DNA of 13,966 nt from Holosporales bacterium (GCA_003542655.1 DPKF01000157.1:1-13966); one strand, 5' to 3'; positions 1 to 6,825 are shown, counted from the stretch's first letter. The notes: generated from the sequence alone by a model not told the origin. A program made the numbers and translations.

Positions 1-338
1 GCACCTGTTGAAATAATAACAGTATCAGCTGTATATTCTGCGGATGCTGTGTAACATTTAAAGGGGCGCTTAGAAAAATCAACCTTTTTTATAACGTCAC
101 GCACCATGGTGGTGCCAACATTTTCTGCTTGTTTATGCATTTCTTCCATTAAAAAGGGCCCTTGAATGGCGTTCGCAAATCCAGGATAGTTTTCAACATC
201 TGTCGTGATTGTTAACTGACCGCCAGGTTGTATCCCTAAAAATAAAGTTGGCTTTAAATTAGCACGAGCTGCATAAATAGCAGCTGTATAACCTGCCGGG
301 CCCGAGCCAATAATCAGAACTTTTGAATGGTTTATCAT
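1..338 (-). CDS. trxB: Thioredoxin reductase, N-terminal part (cut by window edge)
   Basis: FAD-dependent NADPH:thioredoxin oxidoreductase, a cytoplasmic enzyme that keeps thioredoxin reduced. Translating the minus strand from the ATG at 338-336 gives 112 codons, open to the left edge. The N-terminus has the FAD-binding Rossmann motif GSGPAGYTAAIYAARA at about residues 11-26. It is followed by PGGQL and by TTDVENYPGF, both hallmarks of TrxB and its relatives. The NADPH domain and the redox CxxC lie outside the window. A purine-rich AAGAGA Shine-Dalgarno-like stretch sits just upstream of the start. It is divergent from the SRP RNA and dnaX. Ferredoxin/flavodoxin-NADP reductases of the TrxB-like family are an alternative, but the PGGQLTITTDVENYPGF stretch favours true TrxB. 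Confidence 0.93.
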   Translation of the reverse strand, partial: MINHSKVLIIGSGPAGYTAAIYAARANLKPTLFLGIQPGGQLTITTDVENYPGFANAIQGPFLMEEMHKQAENVGTTMVRDVIKKVDFSKRPFKCYTASAEYTADTVIISTG

Positions 339-480
339 AGGTATCTCTTTTTAATATTCAGTTTAATTTTAAGATATTTTTCCTGTAAATGAAAGAAAGA
401 ACGTATGTTGAATCTATATGTAAAAAGGTATCATCAATATCGCTCATATCTAGTGAACTTGCACAGCACAAACTTGAATA
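339..480. other. Divergent intergenic region, trxB to SRP RNA
   Basis: This AT-rich spacer lies between the trxB start on the minus strand and the SRP RNA promoter on the plus strand. It should carry the trxB promoter, but I could not find a minus-strand pair of -35 and -10 boxes with convincing spacing. The open frame that starts at 405 and runs through the SRP RNA has no recognisable protein character. Nothing else is visible here. Confidence 0.5.
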
Positions 481-509
481 TTGTTCAGAACCTTCCTAAA
501 TGCTATAGT
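481..509 (+). promoter_or_regulatory. Sigma-70-type promoter of the SRP RNA
   Basis: A -35-like TTGTTC (481-486) and a -10-like TATAGT (504-509) are separated by exactly 17 bases. This puts the start at about 515-517, where the 5' strand of the terminal SRP RNA stem begins (516). The agreement between the promoter geometry and the RNA fold supports both calls. It may also drive dnaX-ybaB by read-through, since no terminator is seen between the RNA and dnaX. Confidence 0.65.
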
Positions 510-515
510 GTGAAT

Positions 516-599
516 GGGAAGGGTGGGCAGAAATCTCGCCAACCCGGTCAGGTCCGGAAGGAAGCAGCCGTAACGAATCGTTTTTGGGTCACCCTTTCT
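516..599 (+). ncRNA. ffs: Signal recognition particle RNA (4.5S type)
   Basis: RNA scaffold of the bacterial signal recognition particle. It binds Ffh and targets membrane proteins co-translationally to FtsY and the translocon. The diagnostic apical motif GGTCAGGTCCGGAAGGAAGC, followed by AGCC, lies at 546-569. It includes the GGAA tetraloop (556-559) closed by C-G pairs and the conserved asymmetric-loop sequence that binds the Ffh M domain. The two ends pair: 516-525 (GGGAAGGGTG) with 590-599 (CACCCTTTCT), a ten-pair stem with two G-U pairs. The molecule is about 84 nt, a short helix-8-only form compared with the 114 nt of E. coli 4.5S RNA, and has no Alu domain. The exact ends are inferred from the stem and the promoter. 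Its position directly upstream of dnaX-ybaB matches the scr-dnaX-yaaK order known from Bacillus. Confidence 0.95.
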
Positions 600-624
600 A
601 CTATGATTTTATATAATTGAAGCT

Positions 625-2220
625 ATGTCAGAAAACAATACTGTATACCGTGTGCTTGCACGAAAATATCGCCCACAAAAACTGTCAGATTTAAAAGGAC
701 AAGAACTGTTGGCACAATCATTGCGCCAAAGCATTGCTGACGGTCGCATACCTCATGCTTTTTTATTTCATGGTATTCGCGGAATTGGTAAAACAACAAC
801 CGCTAGAATTGTTGCTAAAGCCTTAAATTGTATTGGCGAAGACGGTAAGGGTATGATGACATCTGAACCGTGCGGTATTTGTAAGTCATGTGTAGCTATT
901 CAAAATGATCGCCATCTTGATGTTTTAGAAATTGACGCAGCAAGCCACACCAGTGTGGATGATATGCGTGAACTAATTGATGCTGCGCGTTATAAGGCTG
1001 TTCAGGGTCGCTATAAAATATTTATCATCGACGAAGTTCATATGCTATCAAAAAGTGCTTTCAATGCGCTTTTAAAAACACTGGAAGAGCCACCAGCACA
1101 TGTGAAATTTATTTTTGCAACAACAGAACTTAAAAAAATTCCAGATACCATTATATCGCGATGTCAACGTTTTGATTTAAAGCGCATAGATCAGCCAATG
1201 CTGATAGAATATCTTGATTTGATTGCACAAAAAGAGGGTTTCAAAGCAACGCCGCAGGCACTTTCTGTTTTGGCACGTGCTGCAGATGGTTCTATGCGAG
1301 ATGGGCTATCTTTATTGGATCAAGCTTTATCGCTAACACAAGCGCAAAAATCTACAAGCGTTGAAGCAAGTCTGATCCGTGCGATGCTAGGGCAAGCAGA
1401 TCGTGGTTTATTGGTGGATCTTTTGTCAGCCTTGTTAAAAGGTGAGGTAAAAGAGGCAATACACGTTGTAAATACACTATTTGAAGGTGGAGCGGACGCT
1501 GCCAGTGTTTTGCAAGATATCATGGATTTTGTTTATGCGATGGTAACCTATAAAACACAAAAAATTCAAACGAACCTTGGACTGTCTGAAACTGAAACCG
1601 CTCACTTTCTAGATATGACACAAAAAACACAAATTTCAGTATTGCTTCAAAGTTGGCAAGTGCTTTTAAAGGGCTATGAAGAACTTTTAAAATCGCCCCT
1701 ACAAAAACAATCTTTAGAAATGATACTGCTGCGTTTATGTTATATGGTGCCTTTAACGCTTATTGACAACCATGTTGACGGGACAACAGAAACAAAGGCT
1801 GAAAAAAAAAATCCAAAATCTGACTTAACGGTTGTTAAAACAGAAGAAACAGTAATTGCAATTAATGATTTTGACAGCTTGTTATGCGCTTTAGAAGCTA
1901 AAAAAGAAATGATGTTACACAGTCAGTTGCGACACGACGTTCACCTTGTTGAATTCCAGATAGGCTTTATTCAGTTGCGTGTTATACAAGGCATAAAGAC
2001 TGATTTTATTCAGGCATTAAAAATATTTTTGCACGATTATACGGCGCATGAATGGCGCATAGAAATAACCGCAGAGGCTGGACAAAAAACATTGATCGCA
2101 CAAGAACAGGATAAACAAGCAAAACTTAATCAAGACGCTATAAATCAAACTGTGGTACAATCAATCTTGAAAGAATTTCCAGACAGTAAAATATCAATTC
2201 AAAATAGGGAGCACTCATGA
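625..2220 (+). CDS. dnaX: DNA polymerase III subunit tau (clamp-loader ATPase)
   Basis: AAA+ subunit of the replicative clamp loader. It opens and loads the beta sliding clamp and, through its C-terminus, couples polymerase cores and helicase at the fork. The 531 residues begin with the DnaX signature around VLARKYRPQ (about 9-17). Walker A is GIRGIGKT (50-57), and four cysteines (69, 83, 86, 89) form the zinc module. Walker B is IFIIDEVH (132-139), sensor 1 is FIFATTE (162-168) and the SRC motif is at 178-180 with arginine finger R179. Domains I-III end near residue 370-390. A Lys/Glu-rich hinge containing a run of ten A (1802-1811) leads into a divergent tau-specific C-terminal domain. The upstream Shine-Dalgarno is weak (GAAG). 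The stop overlaps the ybaB start as ATGA. At 531 residues it is shorter than the 643-residue E. coli tau, as is common outside gammaproteobacteria. Confidence 0.97.
   Translation: MSENNTVYRVLARKYRPQKLSDLKGQELLAQSLRQSIADGRIPHAFLFHGIRGIGKTTTARIVAKALNCIGEDGKGMMTSEPCGICKSCVAIQNDRHLDVLEIDAASHTSVDDMRELIDAARYKAVQGRYKIFIIDEVHMLSKSAFNALLKTLEEPPAHVKFIFATTELKKIPDTIISRCQRFDLKRIDQPMLIEYLDLIAQKEGFKATPQALSVLARAADGSMRDGLSLLDQALSLTQAQKSTSVEASLIRAMLGQADRGLLVDLLSALLKGEVKEAIHVVNTLFEGGADAASVLQDIMDFVYAMVTYKTQKIQTNLGLSETETAHFLDMTQKTQISVLLQSWQVLLKGYEELLKSPLQKQSLEMILLRLCYMVPLTLIDNHVDGTTETKAEKKNPKSDLTVVKTEETVIAINDFDSLLCALEAKKEMMLHSQLRHDVHLVEFQIGFIQLRVIQGIKTDFIQALKIFLHDYTAHEWRIEITAEAGQKTLIAQEQDKQAKLNQDAINQTVVQSILKEFPDSKISIQNREHS
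1794..1828 (+). promoter_or_regulatory. Candidate slippage / frameshift site in dnaX
   Basis: Ten consecutive A residues (1802-1811) lie in the hinge of dnaX, where codons 393-396 read Glu-Lys-Lys-Asn. Adding one A gives Glu-Lys-Lys-Lys-Ser-Lys-Ile and a TGA at 1821-1823 (399-residue product). Losing one A gives Glu-Lys-Lys-Ile-Gln-Asn-Leu-Thr and a TAA at 1826-1828 (400-residue product). AAAGG (1794-1798) is a weak Shine-Dalgarno-like stretch just upstream. TTAAC/GTTAA (1825-1829 with 1834-1838) could form a weak 5-bp hairpin downstream. The known precedents are transcriptional slippage on an A9 run in Thermus thermophilus dnaX and ribosomal -1 shifting in E. coli dnaX, both of which make the short gamma subunit. 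That it works here is inference. Confidence 0.55.
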
Positions 2221-2531
2221 AAAATATTGGTAAAATGATGAAGCAAGCACAAGAAATGCAAAGCAAGATGGGCACACTGCAAAAAGAATTAGACGCCTAT
2301 GAAGTAGAGGGTTCTGCAGCAGGCGGCATTGTGAAGGCAACTGTTAACGGAAAGGGAAGCTTGGTTTCAATTAAAATAGATAAAAGCTTAATGGTTGCTG
2401 ACGAGGTCGATATTTTAGAAGACCTCATCATGGCTGCCTTTAATGATGCAAAAACAAAAGTTGATAGCCATGTATCAATTGAAATGAACAAAATTAGTGG
2501 TGGTCTTGCTGGGTTAAATTTACCTTTCTAA
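2217..2531 (+). CDS. ybaB: YbaB/EbfC-family nucleoid-associated protein
   Basis: Small DNA-binding protein of the YbaB/EbfC family, which forms dimers of a tweezer-like shape and coats DNA. The 104 residues show the family pattern: an N-terminal helix rich in Met, Lys and Gln (MMKQAQEMQSKM, about 7-18), then GSAAGGIVKATVNGKG (about 32-47), and a C-terminal helix ending in GGLAGLNLPF. The start overlaps the dnaX stop by four bases (ATGA). It has a strong Shine-Dalgarno AGGGAG at 2206-2211, so the two genes are translationally coupled. The dnaX-ybaB pair is conserved in many bacteria and is usually followed by recR, but here recR does not follow. Confidence 0.95.
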   Translation: MKNIGKMMKQAQEMQSKMGTLQKELDAYEVEGSAAGGIVKATVNGKGSLVSIKIDKSLMVADEVDILEDLIMAAFNDAKTKVDSHVSIEMNKISGGLAGLNLPF

Positions 2532-2557
2532 TACATTTACAGAAAAGGTAACCTAAC

Positions 2558-3739
2558 ATGAAAAAGAGTTCGGGTATTCAAAATAAGACGTTTTTCATTT
2601 TGCTTTTTAGCATTATAACAACCGCCTTATGCGTGCCCTATCTTCCCCTGCATTACCTGAAAACGCTTTATACAATTAGTATTGCCATTAAAGATATTAT
2701 CCTTTGGGCGCTGCCCTTGTTTATCTGTTTTAATATTGCATTTATGCTTGATAGTATGCAAAAGCAAGCGGCCCTTTTAATTATTTCTATTTGTATTTTT
2801 GAATTTTTCTCTAACGCCATTTCCATGATTTTTGCCTATGGATATGCAAAGCTTACACTGATTTCTATCGATAAAATGCCTGCAGAAAATTGTATAGAAT
2901 GCTTGTCTCCTTATTTTTCATTATCATCGGGCAGGCCAGAGATTTGGTCTTGTCAAAATGGTGTTTTAGTAGGACTTATTTTAGGCCTTTTAATGGCGTA
3001 TGTGCCAAAACTCAGGCTTGACTTAAATCTTAAATTTTTAAAACGTAAAGTTGATTTCTTTTTTTCTAAAATCATTACCCGGCTTATCCCACTTTTTATT
3101 GTTGGTTTTATTGCTAACAGTTATCATATGGGCGTATTTGATAATTTTATGATCTACGGTAAAGCCATCATGTTGGCTTTTTTGGGTGTTCTTATTTATT
3201 GCGTCCTCATTTTTATTGTCGGACTTGGCACCATTAAAAAAGCTTTGAACGGTATAAAAAATGTCATGCCGGCTTATATTGTGGCCTTTACCAGCGGCAG
3301 CAGTTTTGCAACCATGCCAACAACCATTAGCTGTACAGCAAAAAATTCTAAAGATCCAAAATTTCCACAAGCTATTATTCCAGCCACAACAAATATTCAA
3401 CAAATTGGCGATTGCTTATTTAACGCCTACCTTATTTTTGTGCTAATGGATACGTTTGGGATGGAGCCGCTATCATTTTCACAATGGGGTTATTTTGTAT
3501 TTTGGTATGTGCTAGCGCGCTTTGCAATGCCCGCCATGTTAGGTGCCGCTATGTTTGTATTGTATCCATTATATGAAAGCATTCTTGGTTTTTCTCCAGA
3601 AATGCTAGCCGTGTTACTGGCCATTAATGTATTAATAGACCCGCTTATTACAAGTGCGAACGTTTTATCCAATAGCGGTCTGTGTGTTGTATTTGAAAAT
3701 TTTTGGGCACGGATTCAAAAATTATTTACAACAACATAA
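2558..3739 (+). CDS. Divergent dicarboxylate/amino-acid:cation symporter-family protein
   Basis: Inner-membrane transporter of the DAACS/SDF (GltP/DctA) family, 393 residues with many hydrophobic segments (about 11-31, 46-66, 71-97, 134-149, 169-187, 203-224, 286-299, 312-339, 347-361). Landmarks of the family fold are visible: the HP1 tip as SGSSFATMP (246-254), TM7 as TNIQQIGDCLF (278-288), an HP2-like glycine/proline segment (322-332) and TM8 as DPLITSANVLSN (361-372). When the motifs are lined up by eye with archaeal GltPh, several key positions differ: NMDGT becomes Q-Q-I-G-D (281-285), Na+ ligand D405 becomes N372, and substrate arginines R276 and R397 become G247 and I364. The equivalents of D394, T398 and N401 are kept (D361, T365, N368). 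The substrate is therefore unknown and the coupling ion may differ. It starts 26 bases after ybaB behind AAAGG and may be co-transcribed. It converges on engB. Confidence 0.8.
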   Translation: MKKSSGIQNKTFFILLFSIITTALCVPYLPLHYLKTLYTISIAIKDIILWALPLFICFNIAFMLDSMQKQAALLIISICIFEFFSNAISMIFAYGYAKLTLISIDKMPAENCIECLSPYFSLSSGRPEIWSCQNGVLVGLILGLLMAYVPKLRLDLNLKFLKRKVDFFFSKIITRLIPLFIVGFIANSYHMGVFDNFMIYGKAIMLAFLGVLIYCVLIFIVGLGTIKKALNGIKNVMPAYIVAFTSGSSFATMPTTISCTAKNSKDPKFPQAIIPATTNIQQIGDCLFNAYLIFVLMDTFGMEPLSFSQWGYFVFWYVLARFAMPAMLGAAMFVLYPLYESILGFSPEMLAVLLAINVLIDPLITSANVLSNSGLCVVFENFWARIQKLFTTT

Positions 3740-3795
3740 TTCAAGTTTGAAGTGCGGTTTCTTGATCTAAACAAAATGCATGTTGATAAAATTAA
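3740..3795. other. Short convergent intergenic spacer
   Basis: Fifty-six bases separate the symporter stop from the engB stop on the opposite strand. The only symmetrical element is TTCAAGTTTGAA (3740-3751), a 5-bp stem with a 2-base loop and no U tract. I see no convincing terminator for either gene. Confidence 0.5.
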
Positions 3796-4440
3796 TTATT
3801 GTGCACAAAATTGAGCAATTTCGGCGCGGACGTCTTCAAGACCGCTTTTCTTGGCAGAGCTTGTGCTAAGAACAACTGGATGTGCTGCACCGTGTTTTTG
3901 CAAAATTGTTTCTGTGTCTTTTATAAGATACGTCATCGCACTGGGCGTTATTTTATCGGCCTTTGTGAGGATGATCTGATAACTTACAGCAGATGTATCT
4001 AAAAGTTTCATGAACTCACTATCAACTTTTTTAATGCCATGCCGTGCGTCAATTAAAACATATACACGCTCTAAGGTTTGGCGCCCTAGTAAGTATTGTT
4101 TAATAAGTGATTGCCACTCTGCAACCAAATCTTTTGGTGCTTGTGCGTAACCATAACCAGGCATATCAACCATATACAATGCGTTTTGGCTAAGGTTAAA
4201 AAAATTGAGTTGCTGTGTTCTTCCAGGCGTATTGGAAACTCTTGCAACGGTTTTGTCATTAAACAAAGCATTAATAAGACTTGATTTTCCAACATTAGAA
4301 CGGCCTGCAAAGGCAATTTCGGGTGCATTCATTTCAGGTAAAGATGGCAAGTCAGCCACGCCTAACATAAATTCACAAGACTGCCTAAATAAGTGTTCGC
4401 CCTTTTTTAATTGTTCTTGTGTTAATCGCTGTTCTTCCAT
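3796..4440 (-). CDS. engB: Ribosome-biogenesis GTPase EngB/YihA (YsxC)
   Basis: Essential TRAFAC-class GTPase needed for assembly of the large ribosomal subunit. All G motifs are present in the 214 residues: G1 GRSNVGKS (46-53), G2 region TPGRTQ (71-76), G3 DMPG followed by YGYA (92-99), G4 TKAD (159-162) and a G5-like STSSAKKSGL (192-201). The length is typical of the family. It is the second gene of a minus-strand unit, seven bases after the M16 peptidase. Its Shine-Dalgarno AGGTGA (4444-4449 on the complementary strand) overlaps the peptidase TAG stop, so translation is probably coupled. The start Met is fixed by this site. Confidence 0.97.
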   Translation of the reverse strand: MEEQRLTQEQLKKGEHLFRQSCEFMLGVADLPSLPEMNAPEIAFAGRSNVGKSSLINALFNDKTVARVSNTPGRTQQLNFFNLSQNALYMVDMPGYGYAQAPKDLVAEWQSLIKQYLLGRQTLERVYVLIDARHGIKKVDSEFMKLLDTSAVSYQIILTKADKITPSAMTYLIKDTETILQKHGAAHPVVLSTSSAKKSGLEDVRAEIAQFCAQ

Positions 4441-4447
4441 AAATCAC

Positions 4448-5698
4448 CTAAAATAAATTTTTAAATTGGTTGTAATCCATTACATTTTGAATGGGGCCCA
4501 GTGCGGCGAGTGTCGGTGTAGAGCTTAGCATATTTTCCATATAGTCATGTATATCGGCCAAGTCCATAGCATCAATTTTTTTAACAATTGTTTTTGGTTC
4601 TATTACCTTTCCATAAAATAGCATGTGGTTTGCCATACGCTCACATCTATGTGAAGTGCTTTCCATCCCCATCAGTAAGCTTGCTTTAATTTGTGCTTTG
4701 GCTCTGTCGAGTTCCTCTATTGTAAATGTAGACTTTGCTTTCTTTAATTCTTCTGCAATAACAGGTAATAACTCTGTTGCTTGTTCAGGTCCTGTTCCTG
4801 CGTAGATGCCAAATATTCCAGAATCTGTTGCTGCTTGTGCAAATGCAGAAATTGTATAAACAAGGCCACGTTTTTCACGTACTTCTTGAAATAAACGTGA
4901 CGACATGCCCCCACCAAGCATTGTTGTTGCAACCATTTGTGTATAGTAACGATCATCATTTAACGATTTACCGTTAAAGCCTATCACAACATGTGTTTGT
5001 TCTAATTCTTTTGGTTTGCGGTAATCTCCACCTTCATACACTGCGTCGCTTTTTGGTAATATTTCCCCTTTTGGAAAATCACTTAAGTGGTCTTCAACCA
5101 TTTGCACAAGCGTATCATGGTTAATATTGCCGGCAGCTGCAAAAACCATATTATTTGTACCGTAATGGTCATGCATGTATTGTTTTACTTGATTATTTGA
5201 AAACCCAATAACGTTTTCAGCTGGCCCTAATATAGAACGCCCCATAGCCTGATTTGGGTAACATGTGCTTTGAAAATAATCAAAAACAACGTCGTCTGGT
5301 GTATCCTGTGACTGACCTATTTCTTGTAAGATAACTTTTTTCTCTTTTTCTAGTTCCTCTTTCGCAAAAACAGAATTTTGTAAGATGTCACCTAAAATAT
5401 CCACAGCTAAATGCGCATGCTCTTTTAAAACGCGCGCATAATAAGCTGTTGTTTCGCGTGATGTATAAGCGTTTAAATAACCACCAACAGATTCAATTGT
5501 CTCAGAAATTTGAAGGGCAGATCGTGATTTAGTGCCTTTAAAAGCCATGTGTTCTAGTACGTGCGAGATGCCATTAACGTTCTGTTTTTCATAGCGTGAT
5601 CCAACATTAAACCATGCGCCGAGTGATACGGTTTCAACGTGCGGTATAAAATCTGTTGCAATACGCAGACCATTCGATAAAGTTGATATTTTTTTCAT
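4448..5698 (-). CDS. M16 family zinc metallopeptidase (PepR / MPP-beta-like)
   Basis: Zinc endopeptidase of the pitrilysin/M16B type, related to the catalytic beta subunit of the mitochondrial processing peptidase. Of its 416 residues, H46-V-L-E49-H50 is the inverted zinc motif HxxEH. The third zinc ligand E126 lies in the expected EKKVILQEI context, with 75 residues between H50 and E126 as in MPP-beta. The sequence around the motif (GISHVLEHMAFKGT) is nearly the MPP consensus. The C-terminal half carries GGGMSSRLFQEVREKRGLVY, the substrate-binding R/Y segment of M16 proteins. No signal peptide is seen, so it is probably cytoplasmic. It is the first gene of the unit that continues into engB. 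In many alphaproteobacteria the homologue follows thrC, but not here. Confidence 0.95.
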   Translation of the reverse strand: MKKISTLSNGLRIATDFIPHVETVSLGAWFNVGSRYEKQNVNGISHVLEHMAFKGTKSRSALQISETIESVGGYLNAYTSRETTAYYARVLKEHAHLAVDILGDILQNSVFAKEELEKEKKVILQEIGQSQDTPDDVVFDYFQSTCYPNQAMGRSILGPAENVIGFSNNQVKQYMHDHYGTNNMVFAAAGNINHDTLVQMVEDHLSDFPKGEILPKSDAVYEGGDYRKPKELEQTHVVIGFNGKSLNDDRYYTQMVATTMLGGGMSSRLFQEVREKRGLVYTISAFAQAATDSGIFGIYAGTGPEQATELLPVIAEELKKAKSTFTIEELDRAKAQIKASLLMGMESTSHRCERMANHMLFYGKVIEPKTIVKKIDAMDLADIHDYMENMLSSTPTLAALGPIQNVMDYNQFKNLF

Positions 5699-5811
5699 TA
5701 TTATTTTTACGTTGCTTACTGTTAACCTATACTATTAGAATTAGTATACAGACATCAAGGTAAACCTGAGCAGATTCTCATATCTGTTGTAAATGTATTG
5801 GAGATTGTGAC
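5699..5811. promoter_or_regulatory. Divergent promoter region, M16 peptidase / SDR
   Basis: The 113 bases between two divergent genes must hold both promoters. On the plus strand, TTAACC (5722-5727), 17 bases and TATACA (5745-5750) is a plausible pair for the SDR gene. On the minus strand a TTGATG-like -35 with about 18 bases to TAGTAT lies in the same stretch, so the two promoters would overlap face to face. GGAG (5800-5803) lies 8 bases before the TTG at 5812. These are weak matches in AT-rich DNA. Confidence 0.4.
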
Positions 5812-6777
5812 TTGATTAATTTAAGAAAGATATTAAAGCTAGAGGGAAAAATTCATAATAAACAAAAAGTTCATTATATTCTTCTTTTATTATCAGGCAT
5901 TATTATTGGTGCATTATTATTGCAGAGTCTTAATACTTTTAGAACGTTCTCAAAAGAAGGGCAAAAAACAGAGGTGTGTATGAAAAGATTACAGAATAAA
6001 ATTGCACTTGTGACAGGTGGCAGTTGTGGTATTGGTTCTGAAACAGCTAAAATGATGGCAAAAGAAGGTGCCTACGTTATTGTGACAGATATACAAGATG
6101 AGAAAGGTCAAGAGCTTGCTAAGGAAATAAAGGGTGAATATTATCACCTTGATGTTAGTTCTGATGCTGAGTGGAAAGCACTTGCAGAAATTATTAAGAA
6201 AAAACATGGTCGTTTAGATATATTATTTAATAATGCAGGCATTATTGGTTTTAATGAGGCATTAGGGCCGCAAGACCCTGAAAATGTAAGCCTAGAGAGT
6301 TGGCATAAAATTCACAGTGTGAACTTGGATGGAGTGTTTTTAGGCTGTAAGTACGCAATTGGATTAATGAAACAAAATGGTGGATCAATTATTAATATGT
6401 CATCAAGATCAGGAATTGTTGGCATACCGGGTGCTGCAGCTTATGCATCCAGTAAAGCGGCTGTTCGCAATCATACAAAGACGGTGGCTTTATATTGTGC
6501 AGAAAATAAATATAATATCCGTTGTAATTCTTTGCATCCAGGCGCTATTTTGACATCGCTTTGGGATCCGATGCTTGGCAATGATGAAGTAGCGCGTAAT
6601 AAAGTTATTGCACAAATTGCAGGTGGCGTGCCTTTGGGGCACATGGGAAAACCTGAAGATGTTGCTTATGCCGTTATTTATTTAGCATCAGATGAGTCAA
6701 AATATGTAACAGGGACAGAATTAACACAGGATGGTGGAATTTTAGCAGGCAGTACTGCAGGTCCTAAAAGGGATTAA
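5812..6777 (+). CDS. SDR-family NAD-dependent oxidoreductase with possible N-terminal membrane anchor
   Basis: Classical short-chain dehydrogenase/reductase; the substrate cannot be told from sequence. Two starts are possible. The ATG at 5980, with GAGG at 5971-5974, gives a standard 265-residue SDR. The TTG at 5812, with GGAG 8 bases upstream, adds 56 residues holding a basic stretch and one clear hydrophobic helix (about 22-42). Numbered from the ATG, the cofactor motif TGGSCGIG is at 12-19, D37 at the end of beta-2 favours NAD(H), NNAG is at 84-87, and the catalytic residues N115, S142, Y155 and K159 (YASSK) are all present. The C-terminal VTGTELTQDGG is typical of cyclopentanol/glucose-1-dehydrogenase-like SDRs. 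The frame is open from 5770, so the extension has no internal stop. A short leader plus a cytosolic SDR is the simpler alternative. Confidence 0.85.
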   Translation: MINLRKILKLEGKIHNKQKVHYILLLLSGIIIGALLLQSLNTFRTFSKEGQKTEVCMKRLQNKIALVTGGSCGIGSETAKMMAKEGAYVIVTDIQDEKGQELAKEIKGEYYHLDVSSDAEWKALAEIIKKKHGRLDILFNNAGIIGFNEALGPQDPENVSLESWHKIHSVNLDGVFLGCKYAIGLMKQNGGSIINMSSRSGIVGIPGAAAYASSKAAVRNHTKTVALYCAENKYNIRCNSLHPGAILTSLWDPMLGNDEVARNKVIAQIAGGVPLGHMGKPEDVAYAVIYLASDESKYVTGTELTQDGGILAGSTAGPKRD

Positions 6778-6796
6778 TTTATTACCTTTTTAGTTA

Positions 6797-6825
6797 TTGA
6801 ATTTTCTGTTCTTTTTTCTTTAAAT
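6797..6825 (+). promoter_or_regulatory. Candidate promoter of the ppx-dnaG-rpoD operon
   Basis: TTGAAT (6797-6802) and TTAAAT (6820-6825) are separated by 17 bases in the gap before ppx. A good Shine-Dalgarno (AAGGAAGAGAAG, about 6842-6854) follows before the ATG at 6860. The -10 is only a 4/6 match, and the area is very T-rich, so chance similarity is possible. Confidence 0.4.

Noticed and set aside
405..620. 71-residue open frame upstream of dnaX
   Set aside because: It runs through the SRP RNA and its promoter, has no Shine-Dalgarno and shows no protein-like conservation pattern; the RNA explains the sequence.
3038..3403. 121-residue frame antisense to the symporter gene
   Set aside because: Shadow of a clear membrane-protein gene; composition is odd (many Asn, Lys, Cys, Trp) and there is no ribosome-binding site.
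3740..3751. Palindrome TTCAAGTTTGAA after the symporter as a terminator
   Set aside because: Only 5 bp with a 2-base loop, AT-rich, and no U tract follows.
4086..4456. Frames overlapping engB on both strands
   Set aside because: The engB G motifs fix the real frame; the others are out-of-frame shadows without start signals.
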